A DNA stretch of 33,031 bases from Ruminococcus sp. (GTDB taxonomy: Bacteria; Bacillota; Clostridia; Oscillospirales; Ruminococcaceae). Each line of letters begins with the position of its first letter. The first letter of the stretch is position 1. The stretch is taken from assembly GCA_017521805.1 (NCBI GenBank), contig JAFXDK010000010.1:1-33031 (forward strand), in the 5' to 3' direction. Made by a program: the position numbers and the translations under genes. The notes below the pieces were generated by a model, which had not been told where the DNA came from, ran no database searches, and saw only the letters and a list, made by a program, of their open reading frames with translations. Positions 15,633-23,252 of the stretch are shown in pieces.

Positions 15633-16454
15633 TTAGAGAACTCCATTAATCAGATTCTCTGCATTTTTATAAAAAATCAAATCCTTGTCCGACTGGTTAA
15701 GCGTCAATTCGGCTATCATTTTAACCTCTTTCAGCGGATTATCCCATGGCGCATCACTGGCAAAGAGAATTTTGTCAGCACCGTGCTTTTCAATTATGCG
15801 GAAAAACTGCTCGGGGCTGATAAAGTCAGCAACAGCCGCTGTATCAAAATAAACGTTGTCGAATTTCCCTGCAAGGCAGTCCTCTACTTCGTCAAACATC
15901 CGCATACCGCCCATATGAGCCGCAATAATGGTCAAATTGGGAAATTTTTCAGCTATAACTGCGAAGCTTTTAGGCGGTGCAAGAATATCGCCTTTGCCTG
16001 CAGGGTCCCAGCCTGCGTGAAATACCACAAACAGCCCCATTTCAGCTGCTTTACGGTATATTGGAAAAATCTTTTCATCATCGGGACAGAAGAACTGATA
16101 CTCAGGATGAAGTTTAACGCCGCACAATCCCAGAGATTTTATGCGTTCCACCTCCTCAACGGCATTTTCAGCATCAGGGTGGACAGTTCCACAGGAGTAA
16201 ATCCCCTCCCCTGCATTCTTCGCCGCCCAGTTGTTGATTGTTGTCTGCTGTGATGGTTTGGTGGCAATTGGCAGAAGCAGGGATTCGGATATGCCCTTTT
16301 TCTGCATAAGCAAACGAAGCCCCGAAATTGTGCCGTCGGTATATGCTTTCATATTTTCCGTTTCCTTGTTCAGTTTCGCCGTATTCAGAAGTGATGCCAT
16401 TGCCCTTTCGGCTATAGCGTCCGCAAAAGCATGAGTATGAAAATCAAACAGCAT
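15633..16454 (-). CDS. Amidohydrolase-family metal-dependent hydrolase
   Basis: A 273-residue TIM-barrel amidohydrolase (amidohydrolase_2 type). Metal and active-site motifs are visible: DFHTHAF at the N-terminus, GVKLHPEYQ near residue 125, FHAGWDP, IIAAHMGG and a late FASDAPWDN with the conserved Asp. Relatives include decarboxylases and hydrolases; substrate unknown. The start at 16454 gives the metal-binding HTH right at the N-terminus, behind GGAGTGAGAAT. It begins four bases after the ArsR gene's stop, so the two are linked and the hydrolase may respond to metal. Confidence 0.88.
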   Translation of the reverse strand: MLFDFHTHAFADAIAERAMASLLNTAKLNKETENMKAYTDGTISGLRLLMQKKGISESLLLPIATKPSQQTTINNWAAKNAGEGIYSCGTVHPDAENAVEEVERIKSLGLCGVKLHPEYQFFCPDDEKIFPIYRKAAEMGLFVVFHAGWDPAGKGDILAPPKSFAVIAEKFPNLTIIAAHMGGMRMFDEVEDCLAGKFDNVYFDTAAVADFISPEQFFRIIEKHGADKILFASDAPWDNPLKEVKMIAELTLNQSDKDLIFYKNAENLINGVL

Positions 16455-16458
16455 ATTC

Positions 16459-16806
16459 TCACTCCATAACGTGTTCCATTGCACAATGAATTATTTCCTG
16501 AACGTGATCATCGCAGAGAGAGTAGAAAATAGTCTTTCCGCTTCGGCGCGCCTTGACAAGCCTTGCCTGTTTCAGCACGCGTAACTGATGTGATACAGCT
16601 GATTGTGTCATATTTATAAGCCTTGCGATATCACACACGCACATCTCACTCTGCCCCAGTACAAAAAGAATCCTTATGCGTGTGGGGTCGCCGAAAACTT
16701 TCAGCAGCTCAGCCGCGTTATAAAGAATATTTTCATCAGGCATAGCCTTTGAGACTTTTTCCACAATATCCTCGTGTACATCGCATTGGCAGATATTTTC
16801 TTCCAT
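16459..16806 (-). CDS. ArsR/SmtB-family metal-sensing repressor
   Basis: A 115-residue winged-helix repressor: GDPTRIRILFVLG and the recognition helix TQSAVSHQLRVLKQARLV. Two metal sites can be read. A cysteine site comparable to CadC alpha3N is formed by C6/C8 near the N-terminus and C56-V-C58. An alpha5 site with the SmtB/CzrA spacing is formed by D99, H101, H112 and E115, the last residue. Such proteins leave DNA on binding Zn, Cd or Pb. The neighbours are a membrane protein 10 bases upstream and an amidohydrolase 4 bases downstream, with no obvious efflux ATPase. Confidence 0.92.
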   Translation of the reverse strand: MEENICQCDVHEDIVEKVSKAMPDENILYNAAELLKVFGDPTRIRILFVLGQSEMCVCDIARLINMTQSAVSHQLRVLKQARLVKARRSGKTIFYSLCDDHVQEIIHCAMEHVME

Positions 16807-16816
16807 AACTTTACCC

Positions 16817-17263
16817 TCACATAATAGATTCGAAATTTTTTATTATACCAAATGTCACAGCAACCGCCATAATGCTGAAAATCAACCCTACAAAGCAGGT
16901 AATGACTGCCCAGATATCGTACACCTTTTTCAAATATTTGCTGTATCTGACCTTATACACCTTATCAGTTTTATATACTGAGGAGAATCCGGCTTCCCGC
17001 GGAAAAACACATGGATACTCATTGCCGTCTATTTCATAGAATGCAACTTTGAATTTTTTCTTTTCAGGTGTATCTATTTTAGTAAAATTTGCACTGCACT
17101 TTTTTGTCAGAAGAAGATGGAATGAGGCATATATAAAAAACAGAAGCATGGCAATTATAATTAACTCGATTATTCCGAGGCCGCATAGAATAAGCACAAA
17201 ATTACTTACTCCAAGTATTTTGCATAGAACAATTATTACTATTATGCCTACTAATAACTCCAT
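16817..17263 (-). CDS. Small membrane protein, function unknown
   Basis: A 148-residue protein with two closely spaced N-terminal helices (about 3-20 and 25-52), a soluble middle part (FKVAFYEIDGNEYPCVFPRE, a small beta-rich domain), and a C-terminal helix (about 117-141). No family recognised. It is first in the operon with the ArsR sensor and amidohydrolase, behind a TTGACT-17-TATAAT promoter and a GGGAGATGAGAAA SD. Confidence 0.7.
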   Translation of the reverse strand: MELLVGIIVIIVLCKILGVSNFVLILCGLGIIELIIIAMLLFFIYASFHLLLTKKCSANFTKIDTPEKKKFKVAFYEIDGNEYPCVFPREAGFSSVYKTDKVYKVRYSKYLKKVYDIWAVITCFVGLIFSIMAVAVTFGIIKNFESIM

Positions 17264-17315
17264 TTTCTCATCTCCCGAAACAATATGATATGAAATTCTT
17301 TGTTATTGCATCATA

Positions 17316-17344
17316 ATTATATCATATTATATAAAATAAGTCAA
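17316..17344 (-). promoter_or_regulatory. Promoter for the membrane protein/ArsR/amidohydrolase operon
   Basis: Minus-strand TTGACT (17339-17344), 17 bases, TATAAT (17316-17321). The -35 box overlaps the stop of the upstream GNAT gene. Confidence 0.8.
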
Positions 17345-17913
17345 ACAAAATCATTCGACATATTGGTTTTAGAGATTCTCTCAATACAATAGCATATTTC
17401 TCCGTGTGGTTGTTGTTTTTCCCTGCGGAAGCGCTCCACATTGTCGGTTATGTGCATCGCCGATTTTTCAAGAACTCGTCCGGATTTTGTGTTTTCAGCT
17501 CTGTGATATGCTTCAAGCTTTACAAAATCTGTATGGCTGAACGTGAAGTCTATAACTGCCTGTAAAGCCTCCCCTGCATAGCCTTTTCCCCAGAATTTTT
17601 TGCCGATGCAATACTCAATTTCTGCTGTTTTGCAGTCGGGATATACACGGCAAAAGGCAATCTGCCCGATACATTCGCCGCAAGCTTTCTCAATAATCGC
17701 CCAGCGGTAAAAATCAGCATTGCCGTATTTTCCCACATATTCCCCCACAAGCTTTTCCACCTCTTGCAGGGTTGTATAAACAGGCTCACCGTACTCGCTC
17801 TGAATATCCTCATCGGCTATCCAGTTTCGGAGCATATCACCGCAATCCGCCATAGTAAACGGTCTACATATAAGATGTGGAGTTTCAAATGGTTTTGTGA
17901 CTGTGTAATTCAT
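17341..17913 (-). CDS. GNAT acetyltransferase, RimJ/RimL-like
   Basis: A 190-residue protein. It shows TPHLICRPFTMADC, the long central WAIIEKACGECIGQIAF region and the CoA loop KKFWGKGYAGEALQAVIDF of the RimJ/RimL/SSAT-like GNAT group. The start follows AAAGGAGCC. It is a clear paralogue of the protein encoded at 18377-18940: both contain ADE.IQS.Y.EPVY.T..EV and YRWAII.K.CGECIGQIA. The usual family motif late in the protein (E-K-x-G/F) is altered here to LEKSAMHI. Substrate unknown. Confidence 0.85.
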   Translation of the reverse strand: MNYTVTKPFETPHLICRPFTMADCGDMLRNWIADEDIQSEYGEPVYTTLQEVEKLVGEYVGKYGNADFYRWAIIEKACGECIGQIAFCRVYPDCKTAEIEYCIGKKFWGKGYAGEALQAVIDFTFSHTDFVKLEAYHRAENTKSGRVLEKSAMHITDNVERFRREKQQPHGEICYCIERISKTNMSNDFV

Positions 17914-17937
17914 TTTTCGGCTCCTTTAAAGCTTCAT

Positions 17938-18384
17938 TTATTTCTCCATAACATCATAGCACAAAAAGTCGCCGTTATCCGTTTCAATAGTGTGATATTC
18001 CGTGAAAACATAGCCTCTTTTCAGATAAATCGGCTTCGCGGGCAATGATGCGTCAATTACGATTTTGCTGTAATTTTCCGCAACTTTCTTCTCTGCAAAA
18101 TCAAGCAGTCTGCCGCCGAAACCTTTTCCCTGATATTCAGGGAGTACAAAGAGACGGCAAATCTCGTTATCCCTTATTGTTACAGTTCCTACAGCATTTT
18201 CATTATCGTACAAAACATAAACAATTCCTTTTTCAATATCGCTTTTTATATTATTCTCATTGTGGTGACTAAGAAAGAAATCTACTGCACCCTTGGGGTA
18301 ATATTGTGGATATACGCTATTTATTGTCTGTTCTGTTATTGCCTTTACCATTTCGGCATCACATAAATCTGCTCTCTTAATCAT
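17938..18384 (-). CDS. GNAT acetyltransferase
   Basis: A 148-residue GNAT of the short single-domain type, with CRLFVLPEYQGKGFGGRLLDF as the acetyl-CoA site and IYLKRGYVF near the end. The ATG at 18384 is preferred over an upstream start because it overlaps the TAA of the preceding gene by eight bases and gives normal length; the SD (AAGAGAA) is weak, which fits translational coupling. It is unlike its two neighbours in sequence, so the cluster is not a simple triplication. Confidence 0.85.
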   Translation of the reverse strand: MIKRADLCDAEMVKAITEQTINSVYPQYYPKGAVDFFLSHHNENNIKSDIEKGIVYVLYDNENAVGTVTIRDNEICRLFVLPEYQGKGFGGRLLDFAEKKVAENYSKIVIDASLPAKPIYLKRGYVFTEYHTIETDNGDFLCYDVMEK

Positions 18385-18940
18385 TTCTCTTATACTCACT
18401 TCTGAGGATTGAAAAATAATGTCTGCCCACATATTCCCCGTTCATAAAGAAATAATCACGGAGAGTTCCCTCGTAGGTAAATCCGCATTTCTCAATAACA
18501 CGCTTTGAGGGCTTATTTATTGTTTTGGTGCATATCTGCACTTTGTGGAGATTCATTTCTTCAAAGCCAAAAGAAATAACAGCCTTTGTGGCTTCTGTTG
18601 CATATCCTCTGCACTGAAATTCCGAGCCGATACAATACTCAATTTCCGCAAAGTGATTCTTGTTGTCAACGAGAAAATATGCTATCTGCCCGATACATTC
18701 GCCGCAGTTTTTATCAATAATTGCCCAGCGGTAGTAATCAGGTTTTTCGTATGAATCAATGTATTTGTCAAGAAGCTCCTTTACTTCCTCTTTTGTTGAA
18801 TAAACAGGCTCTGAATAAAGTGACTGTATCTTTTCATCTGCAACCCAGTATTTCAGCATTGCTGTATCGTCTGTATACTCGAATCTGCGGAGTATAAGTC
18901 TTTCTGTTTCTATTGTTTTTGTTCCGTTATGTGTAAGCAT
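18377..18940 (-). CDS. GNAT acetyltransferase, RimJ/RimL-like
   Basis: A 187-residue protein starting at 18940 behind AAGGAGGTATGCACAT; the frame extends upstream but has no better start. It has IETERLILRRFEYTDD, the canonical RimJ/RimL opening, then FQCRGYATEATKAVISFGF as the CoA loop and PSKRVIEKCGFTYEGTLRDY, the family's C-terminal signature. It is first in a three-gene operon read from the consensus promoter at 18969-18997. Likely modifies protein N-termini or a small amine such as an antibiotic; not resolvable by sequence. Confidence 0.88.
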   Translation of the reverse strand: MLTHNGTKTIETERLILRRFEYTDDTAMLKYWVADEKIQSLYSEPVYSTKEEVKELLDKYIDSYEKPDYYRWAIIDKNCGECIGQIAYFLVDNKNHFAEIEYCIGSEFQCRGYATEATKAVISFGFEEMNLHKVQICTKTINKPSKRVIEKCGFTYEGTLRDYFFMNGEYVGRHYFSILRSEYKRND

Positions 18941-18968
18941 ATGTGCATACCTCCTTATTATATTAGAT

Positions 18969-18997
18969 ATTATAACATATCTTTTTTTAATTGTCAA
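18969..18997 (-). promoter_or_regulatory. Perfect consensus promoter for the three-GNAT operon
   Basis: Minus-strand TTGACA (18992-18997), 17 bases, TATAAT (18969-18974), followed 29 bases later by the start at 18940. Confidence 0.9.
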
Positions 18998-19032
18998 ATA
19001 CTTGCAAAAACAGATTTTTCTTATTCAATGTT

Positions 19033-19058
19033 CAGTTGTCAATTATAATTGGCAACTG
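19033..19058. promoter_or_regulatory. 26-bp inverted repeat upstream of the macro-domain gene
   Basis: CAGTTGTCAATT and AATTGGCAACTG pair over 12 bases with one G-U wobble and a two-base centre. It lies 28 bases upstream of the -35 box of the macro gene and could be an operator or a terminator-like hairpin. A second short repeat, GTTAC (19065-19069) and GTAAC (19081-19085), touches the -35 region. Confidence 0.45.
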
Positions 19059-19085
19059 AGTAAGGTTACTTTTGATATATGTAAC

Positions 19086-19114
19086 TTGCAATTTGTTTGA
19101 TAATATGATATAAT
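19086..19114 (+). promoter_or_regulatory. Promoter for the macro-domain gene
   Basis: TTGCAA (19086-19091), 17 bases, TATAAT (19109-19114), 36 bases before the TTG start at 19150. Confidence 0.75.
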
Positions 19115-19149
19115 AATTATAACAAATAATATAGAAAGGGGTGTTTTCT

Positions 19150-20103
19150 TTGCCGTTTGAAATAGTATTGGGCGATCTTCTCAATCAGAATACAGAGGCA
19201 ATTGTCATTCCGCTTGTTCCATATTCCGGTCCATCTTCAAAATACAGTAAAATTACATATGAACGTGCAGGATATGATGCATTGCTGCAGGCAAGGAGAG
19301 CATTGCCTATAATGGTAGACGGTGAATGTGGCATGACGAAAGGGTTCGGACTGTTTTCTGATTATGTGTTCCATGCTCGTGTATCAGAATGGTTTGGTGG
19401 CGGCGAAGGTGAACGAAAAACCCTAACACACTGCTTCACCAATGCCTTACGCATTGCTGCACAGAATAACATCAAGAGTATTGCTTTTCCTTTGCTTGGC
19501 GTAGGATCTAACCGTGTTCCTCCCCAAGAGGCTTATGTCATTGCCAGAGATGCCATAAGCGGATATATTCGTGCGCATGATCTTACGCTTAACGCGTATC
19601 TGGTGATTCATCCTTCTATCTATCCTGATATCAAAGAGCTATGTGATGAACTTTCAGTTAAAACAGAGGGCTTAGAAGTTGCTTTATCTAAACGAGAGGT
19701 TTCACCACAGGAGAAATTTCATGCTTATCTTGAACGTATTGAAAATGAATCACGAATTGCAGAATTAATGGATTGCAGTCCAAGTACCGTCAACAGAATC
19801 AGAAATAAACGGTACCAAAGAGCGCCACATAAATCTACAGTTATTATGTTGGCAATCGCTCTTGGTCTTTCCAAAGAGGAACGGCATGATTTTGTAAACT
19901 GTGTTTATTCTCCATATCCCTTTGATGAACGAGACGAACTGATTGAACAACTACTGGAACAGGGATATACGAATATAAATAAGCTCAACGTAGAGCTTGA
20001 AAAAAAGAATCCCGAATGGATACTGGTGCATAAATCCAAAGGTGATGTGATTCCTGATTTGGATATAAAGAAAAACAAAAAGGAATATAAATTAAATCTT
20101 TAA
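19150..20103 (+). CDS. Macro-domain protein with C-terminal HTH-like region
   Basis: A 317-residue protein. The TTG at 19150 is chosen because AAAGGGG lies eight bases upstream and the protein then begins MPFEIVLGD, the usual macro opening; an in-frame GTG at 19141 sits directly on the SD. Residues 1-165 form a divergent macro (ADP-ribose binding) domain: the NAAN-type motif is missing (AIVIPLVPYSG instead) but IAFPLLGVGSNRVP is kept. Residues 185-260 contain an HTH-like part (RIAELMDCSPSTVNRIRNKRY) and a helical tail ending ELIEQLLEQGYTNINKLN, as in macro proteins of gut Firmicutes. Ligand and DNA target unknown. A terminator follows. Confidence 0.82.
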   Translation: MPFEIVLGDLLNQNTEAIVIPLVPYSGPSSKYSKITYERAGYDALLQARRALPIMVDGECGMTKGFGLFSDYVFHARVSEWFGGGEGERKTLTHCFTNALRIAAQNNIKSIAFPLLGVGSNRVPPQEAYVIARDAISGYIRAHDLTLNAYLVIHPSIYPDIKELCDELSVKTEGLEVALSKREVSPQEKFHAYLERIENESRIAELMDCSPSTVNRIRNKRYQRAPHKSTVIMLAIALGLSKEERHDFVNCVYSPYPFDERDELIEQLLEQGYTNINKLNVELEKKNPEWILVHKSKGDVIPDLDIKKNKKEYKLNL

Positions 20104-20106
20104 CAA

Positions 20107-20135
20107 ACACGCTGTCTTTCGGGACAGCGTGTTTT
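20107..20135 (+). terminator. Terminator of the macro-domain gene
   Basis: ACACGCTGTC (20107-20116) pairs perfectly with GACAGCGTGT (20123-20132) around TTTCGG, followed by TTT. Confidence 0.88.
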
Positions 20136-20261
20136 GCATTTATTTTGCAAAAGTATTGCACGACTTGCAAAAAGATTTCGACTAAAATATGTTATAATAT
20201 TACAACACCAGCAAGAAAGGATAATTATACCAATCCCTAAAATGTTAGTAGAGCAGAAATA

Positions 20262-20328
20262 CTGTATATCAAGGCGGACGACGAAAGCGTACTGTCGTAT
20301 GGTGAGGAAGTCCAACGATAATATACAG
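20262..20328 (+). ncRNA. Candidate structured leader RNA (unidentified)
   Basis: An exact 8-bp outer stem, CTGTATAT (20262-20269) with ATATACAG (20321-20328), encloses 51 bases with further pairing: GGA with TCC (20276-20278/20311-20313) and CGAC with GTCG (20279-20282/20294-20297), or alternatively CGTAC with GTATG. An extended -10 (TGTTATAAT, 20190-20198) lies upstream, so this would be in the 5' leader of the lipoprotein gene at 20404. A 12-residue ORF, MPLDLSTVVNFE (20334-20372), follows it. No known riboswitch consensus was recognised. Confidence 0.4.
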
Positions 20329-20403
20329 GATTTATGCCATTAGATTTGTCTACTGTTGTTAATTTTGAATGACATAAAAGATTATATAAAAGGAGAAAAT
20401 ATT

Positions 20404-21507
20404 ATGAAAAAGAATAAAACATTAATTTTTGCAGGTATAATAGCTGCATCTATGTGCACAAGTCTTACATCCTGTGGTACAAAGAAGGCAGACGTAAGCG
20501 GAGGTTTTGAACTCTCATTCAGTGGTTATGACGGCTATGGTACTGCAACCCTTTCAGATTCATATTCCTGGGTTGATGATGTGATTCAAGAATATGGCGA
20601 GGATTTAAGCGGTATGGAGCTTATTGCTTTTGACGCTGCATTGAGAAGTGCAGTTGATTATACAATTACTCCAAATGAGGCTATTTCTAATGGCGATGAA
20701 ATAGCTGTATCGGTTGATGTTGATAATTCTTTGCTTGAAGAATATAAAATTGAGTTGACAGGCGGAACAGCAACATTTATCGCCGACGGTCTTGATGAAA
20801 TTGAGGAAATCAATCCTTTTGATGATATAACAATATCTTATGATGATATTGCTCCTCGTGCCAACGCGACTATTGATACACATTCATTTGATAAATCGCT
20901 TGTTTATACATTAGACAAAAATAAAGGACTTTCTAATGGTGACACAATTACTGTAACTGTCTCTCCAAAATCAGAAACAATGGAGGAATATATCCAGAAA
21001 TACGGCAAAAAGCTTGCTGAAACAGAAAAGACGTATACTGTTGAAGGACTTTCGACTTATGCTTCCGCTCTTGATGATATACCACAGGATACAATTGATA
21101 AAATGGACAAAACATTTCAGGAGGCTTATGCGGCAAAAATTGCAGATCTTGGTACAATAGAGAAAATGGAATTGCTCGGCAACTATGTTCAAACTGCAAA
21201 AAGCAGCGATATATCGCCATATAACCGTTTTTATTTTGTATACAAGGTAACCGCTGATTTTTCTGCGGAAGATGCAGCGGTTGGTGTTCAGGAGTACTAT
21301 TGGTGTGCTTATTACGAAAATGTCATCATAATGCCTGACGGTACGATTTCTGCTGATTATGAGGATTTACATATGGGTTCACATAATTTCGATATGTTAA
21401 CAGTAGATGTCTGGTATGTGGAGGGCTGCAAAGATTTAGAAACATTATATCATTATAATGTAACTGAAAGAAGCGGCGAATATGATTGTATTTCAACTGT
21501 AAAATAA
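20404..21507 (+). CDS. Predicted lipoprotein with duplicated extracellular module
   Basis: A 367-residue protein. The signal peptide MKKNKTLIFAGIIAASMC ends in the lipobox LTSC, so lipidation at C24 is expected. Two related modules follow (about 33-120 and 130-210): each has an FxGYDG or DDIAPRAN-type start and an (A/L)SNGD.I.V.V strand pair. The last ~130 residues form a separate domain (YCAYYENVIIMPDGT-like strands). The family is not recognised; it resembles surface lipoproteins of Clostridia. The start follows AGGAGAAAATATT. It is followed 17 bases later by a small membrane protein gene, probably in one transcript. Confidence 0.75.
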   Translation: MKKNKTLIFAGIIAASMCTSLTSCGTKKADVSGGFELSFSGYDGYGTATLSDSYSWVDDVIQEYGEDLSGMELIAFDAALRSAVDYTITPNEAISNGDEIAVSVDVDNSLLEEYKIELTGGTATFIADGLDEIEEINPFDDITISYDDIAPRANATIDTHSFDKSLVYTLDKNKGLSNGDTITVTVSPKSETMEEYIQKYGKKLAETEKTYTVEGLSTYASALDDIPQDTIDKMDKTFQEAYAAKIADLGTIEKMELLGNYVQTAKSSDISPYNRFYFVYKVTADFSAEDAAVGVQEYYWCAYYENVIIMPDGTISADYEDLHMGSHNFDMLTVDVWYVEGCKDLETLYHYNVTERSGEYDCISTVK

Positions 21508-21524
21508 TCAAGTGGAGGAATATT

Positions 21525-21974
21525 ATGATAAATTACGAAGATATGCCTGAATCAGCACAGAAAACTTATAGAATGAATAATGCTGTCAGAAAATTCACGA
21601 TGAAGCTTACATGGTTTACAATTCCTTTGGTGTTTATATTGTGCTGTAAAGTATCCATAGAAGCAAACGCATTTCCGCAGGAACTGCTAACCGACCTTGA
21701 AGTAGGCTTATTTATAGGCAGTGCAATTCACGGACTTATTCATTCCGGATGTATTATCAAAATAGCTTACAGAAAAGTCAAAGATTGGGCTCTTACACTC
21801 GGTGCTTTTCTGGGATTATTTGCCCTTATACCCATACTTCTTATAATAATTGGCGTACCATATTTATGTGCTATTTTTGGAGGAATAGTATTTGAAATAA
21901 TTGATACAATACGCTATTTCAAGAAACTGCCTCTCGTTTACAATTGGGAGCATAAGTATTTTTTAAATTTATAA
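21525..21974 (+). CDS. Small integral membrane protein, function unknown
   Basis: A 149-residue protein starting behind GTGGAGGAATATT. Hydrophobic segments lie at about 27-45, 61-80 and 93-122, the last long enough for two helices. The N-terminus is charged and cytosolic-looking (MINYEDMPESAQKTYR) and the C-terminus ends EHKYFLNL. No family recognised. Placed after the lipoprotein gene and before a very strong terminator. Confidence 0.65.
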   Translation: MINYEDMPESAQKTYRMNNAVRKFTMKLTWFTIPLVFILCCKVSIEANAFPQELLTDLEVGLFIGSAIHGLIHSGCIIKIAYRKVKDWALTLGAFLGLFALIPILLIIIGVPYLCAIFGGIVFEIIDTIRYFKKLPLVYNWEHKYFLNL

Positions 21975-21975
21975 A

Positions 21976-22026
21976 TCAAATGACAACACCGTACAAGCCT
22001 TGTGCGGTGTTGTCATTTGATTTTTT
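21976..22026 (+). terminator. Strong terminator after the lipoprotein/membrane protein pair
   Basis: A 16-bp perfect stem, TCAAATGACAACACCG (21976-21991) with its complement at 22005-22020, is followed by TTTTTT. Confidence 0.93.
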
Positions 22027-22054
22027 CAATTTCCACCAATTCAAAGATAAAAGA

Positions 22055-22087
22055 AAAACCACGCAAAATCTGAATTTGCGTGGTTTT
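22055..22087. terminator. Bidirectional terminator, end of rplM-rpsI
   Basis: AAAACCACGCAAA (22055-22067) and TTTGCGTGGTTTT (22075-22087) pair perfectly around seven bases. On the minus strand the hairpin is followed by TCTTTT. It lies 46 bases past the rpsI stop. Confidence 0.9.
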
Positions 22088-22133
22088 GTGATTGTCGTAA
22101 AAGATAAAATTCTTATCTCTTTGAGAATATTTC

Positions 22134-22535
22134 TTATCGCTTTGAGAACTGAGGAGCGCGACGAGCAGCCTTGAGACCGTACTTCTTTCTCTCCTTCATT
22201 CTTGGGTCACGAGTGAGGAATCCAGCCTTCTTGAGAGTAGGACGAAGCTCAGCGTCGAATTCGAGAAGAGCTCTGGAAAGACCGTGACGGATCGCACCAG
22301 CCTGACCTGTTACGCCGCCGCCTGCAACAGTGCAAACGATATCGAACTTGTCGAGGTTATCAGTAAGAGCGAGGGGCTGACGAACGATAAGCTTGAGAGT
22401 CTCAAGACCGAAGTAATCGTCAATACCTCTGCCGTTGATTGTAACATTACCAGTACCGGGGTAGATTCTAACTCTTGCAACGGAGTGCTTTCTTCTGCCA
22501 GTTCCGTAGTAGTATTTTACCTTTGATTCGTACAT
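22134..22535 (-). CDS. rpsI: 30S ribosomal protein S9
   Basis: A 133-residue protein with the complete S9 pattern: [16 protein letters not shown] at the N-terminus, [19 protein letters not shown] in the middle, and the end [28 protein letters not shown], whose terminal S-K-R reaches the P site tRNA anticodon loop. It starts 13 bases after rplM behind AAGGAGGTG and shares its transcript; the pair is universal in bacteria. Confidence 0.98.
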   Translation of the reverse strand: MYESKVKYYYGTGRRKHSVARVRIYPGTGNVTINGRGIDDYFGLETLKLIVRQPLALTDNLDKFDIVCTVAGGGVTGQAGAIRHGLSRALLEFDAELRPTLKKAGFLTRDPRMKERKKYGLKAARRAPQFSKR

Positions 22536-22548
22536 TTAAAGCACCTCC

Positions 22549-22974
22549 TTAAAGTGTGTAAGCAACGGGCTTCTGAGCCTCGTGCTTATGCTCTGCACCC
22601 TTGTAAGCCTTCAGACGCTTAATCTGAGTTCTGCCGAGTGTGTTGTTGGGGAGCATACCGTTTACAGCGATTGTCATAGCTCTGTCAGCCTGATTAGCCA
22701 TCATGTCCTTGTAAGAAATGGACTTGAGACCGCCAATCCAGCCTGTGTGCCAGTAGTACTTCTTCTGCTCGAGCTTCTTTCCTGTAAGGATAGCCTTATC
22801 GCAGTTGATAACGATAACGTGATCTCCGCAATCTACGTTAGGTGTGTATGTGGGCTTGTGCTTGCCTCTGAGAATATGTGCAGCCTTAGCAGCAACTCTA
22901 CCGAGAGGCTGGCCAGCAGCATCAAGGATATACCATGTTCTGCTAACTTCTGCAGGCTTTGCCATAGTAGTCAT
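22549..22974 (-). CDS. rplM: 50S ribosomal protein L13
   Basis: A 141-residue protein with [30 protein letters not shown], the [13 protein letters not shown] segment, [14 protein letters not shown] and [20 protein letters not shown], all diagnostic of L13, an early-assembly large-subunit protein. The start at 22974 follows GGAGGAAGAATT; upstream in-frame codons belong to the leader. Confidence 0.98.
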   Translation of the reverse strand: MTTMAKPAEVSRTWYILDAAGQPLGRVAAKAAHILRGKHKPTYTPNVDCGDHVIVINCDKAILTGKKLEQKKYYWHTGWIGGLKSISYKDMMANQADRAMTIAVNGMLPNNTLGRTQIKRLKAYKGAEHKHEAQKPVAYTL

Positions 22975-23003
22975 AATTCTTCCTCCTGAATTTTTGGATT
23001 TCA

Positions 23004-23032
23004 GCAGAAAGCGCAAATCAGCGCATTTCCGC
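23004..23032 (-). promoter_or_regulatory. Leader hairpin of rplM-rpsI, L13-leader-like
   Basis: On the minus strand GCGGAAATGCGC pairs with GCGCTTTCTGC (one bulged U, one G-U) around a six-base loop, between the promoter and the rplM start. L13 leaders with a G/C-rich hairpin in this place regulate this operon in low-GC Firmicutes. The exact consensus was not verified. Confidence 0.55.
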
Positions 23033-23045
23033 GACAACAATAAAT

Positions 23046-23074
23046 ATTATACACGAAGAATCAATAAAAGTCAA
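23046..23074 (-). promoter_or_regulatory. Promoter for rplM-rpsI
   Basis: Minus-strand TTGACT (23069-23074), 17 bases, TATAAT (23046-23051). Confidence 0.85.
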
Positions 23075-23163
23075 TGGTTTTTTGAGATTTTTTTCAATCT
23101 ATACCCTACTTTCTCTTTGATTCTCTCGTTTTTTCTCCTTTTCTCTCTTGTTCTCGTTTTCCA

Positions 23164-23194
23164 ATTGTGAAATTACGCAACGAAATTTCACAAT
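23164..23194. repeat. Perfect 11-bp inverted repeat in the rplM/CHAP intergenic region
   Basis: ATTGTGAAATT (23164-23174) and AATTTCACAAT (23184-23194) flank nine bases (ACGCAACGA). It has no U-tract on either strand. It could be a protein-binding site or a hairpin; its function is not clear. Confidence 0.5.
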
Positions 23195-23252
23195 GTTTTC
23201 ACGCACAAATTATTGCATATGCACAATATTTTACAGTAATGCAAACAAATAG

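Noticed and set aside
20301-20313. GGTGAGGAAGTCC resembling the RNase P RNA GAGGAAAGTCC box
   Set aside because: One base is missing and none of the other RNase P core elements are near.
20270-20320. Hammerhead or riboswitch-like GAAA...GUC pattern
   Set aside because: The CUGANGA core is absent, and no known riboswitch consensus could be matched.
20134-20343. 69-codon ORF between the macro and lipoprotein genes
   Set aside because: It starts within the macro terminator region with no SD, has an unlikely composition and overlaps the candidate structured RNA.
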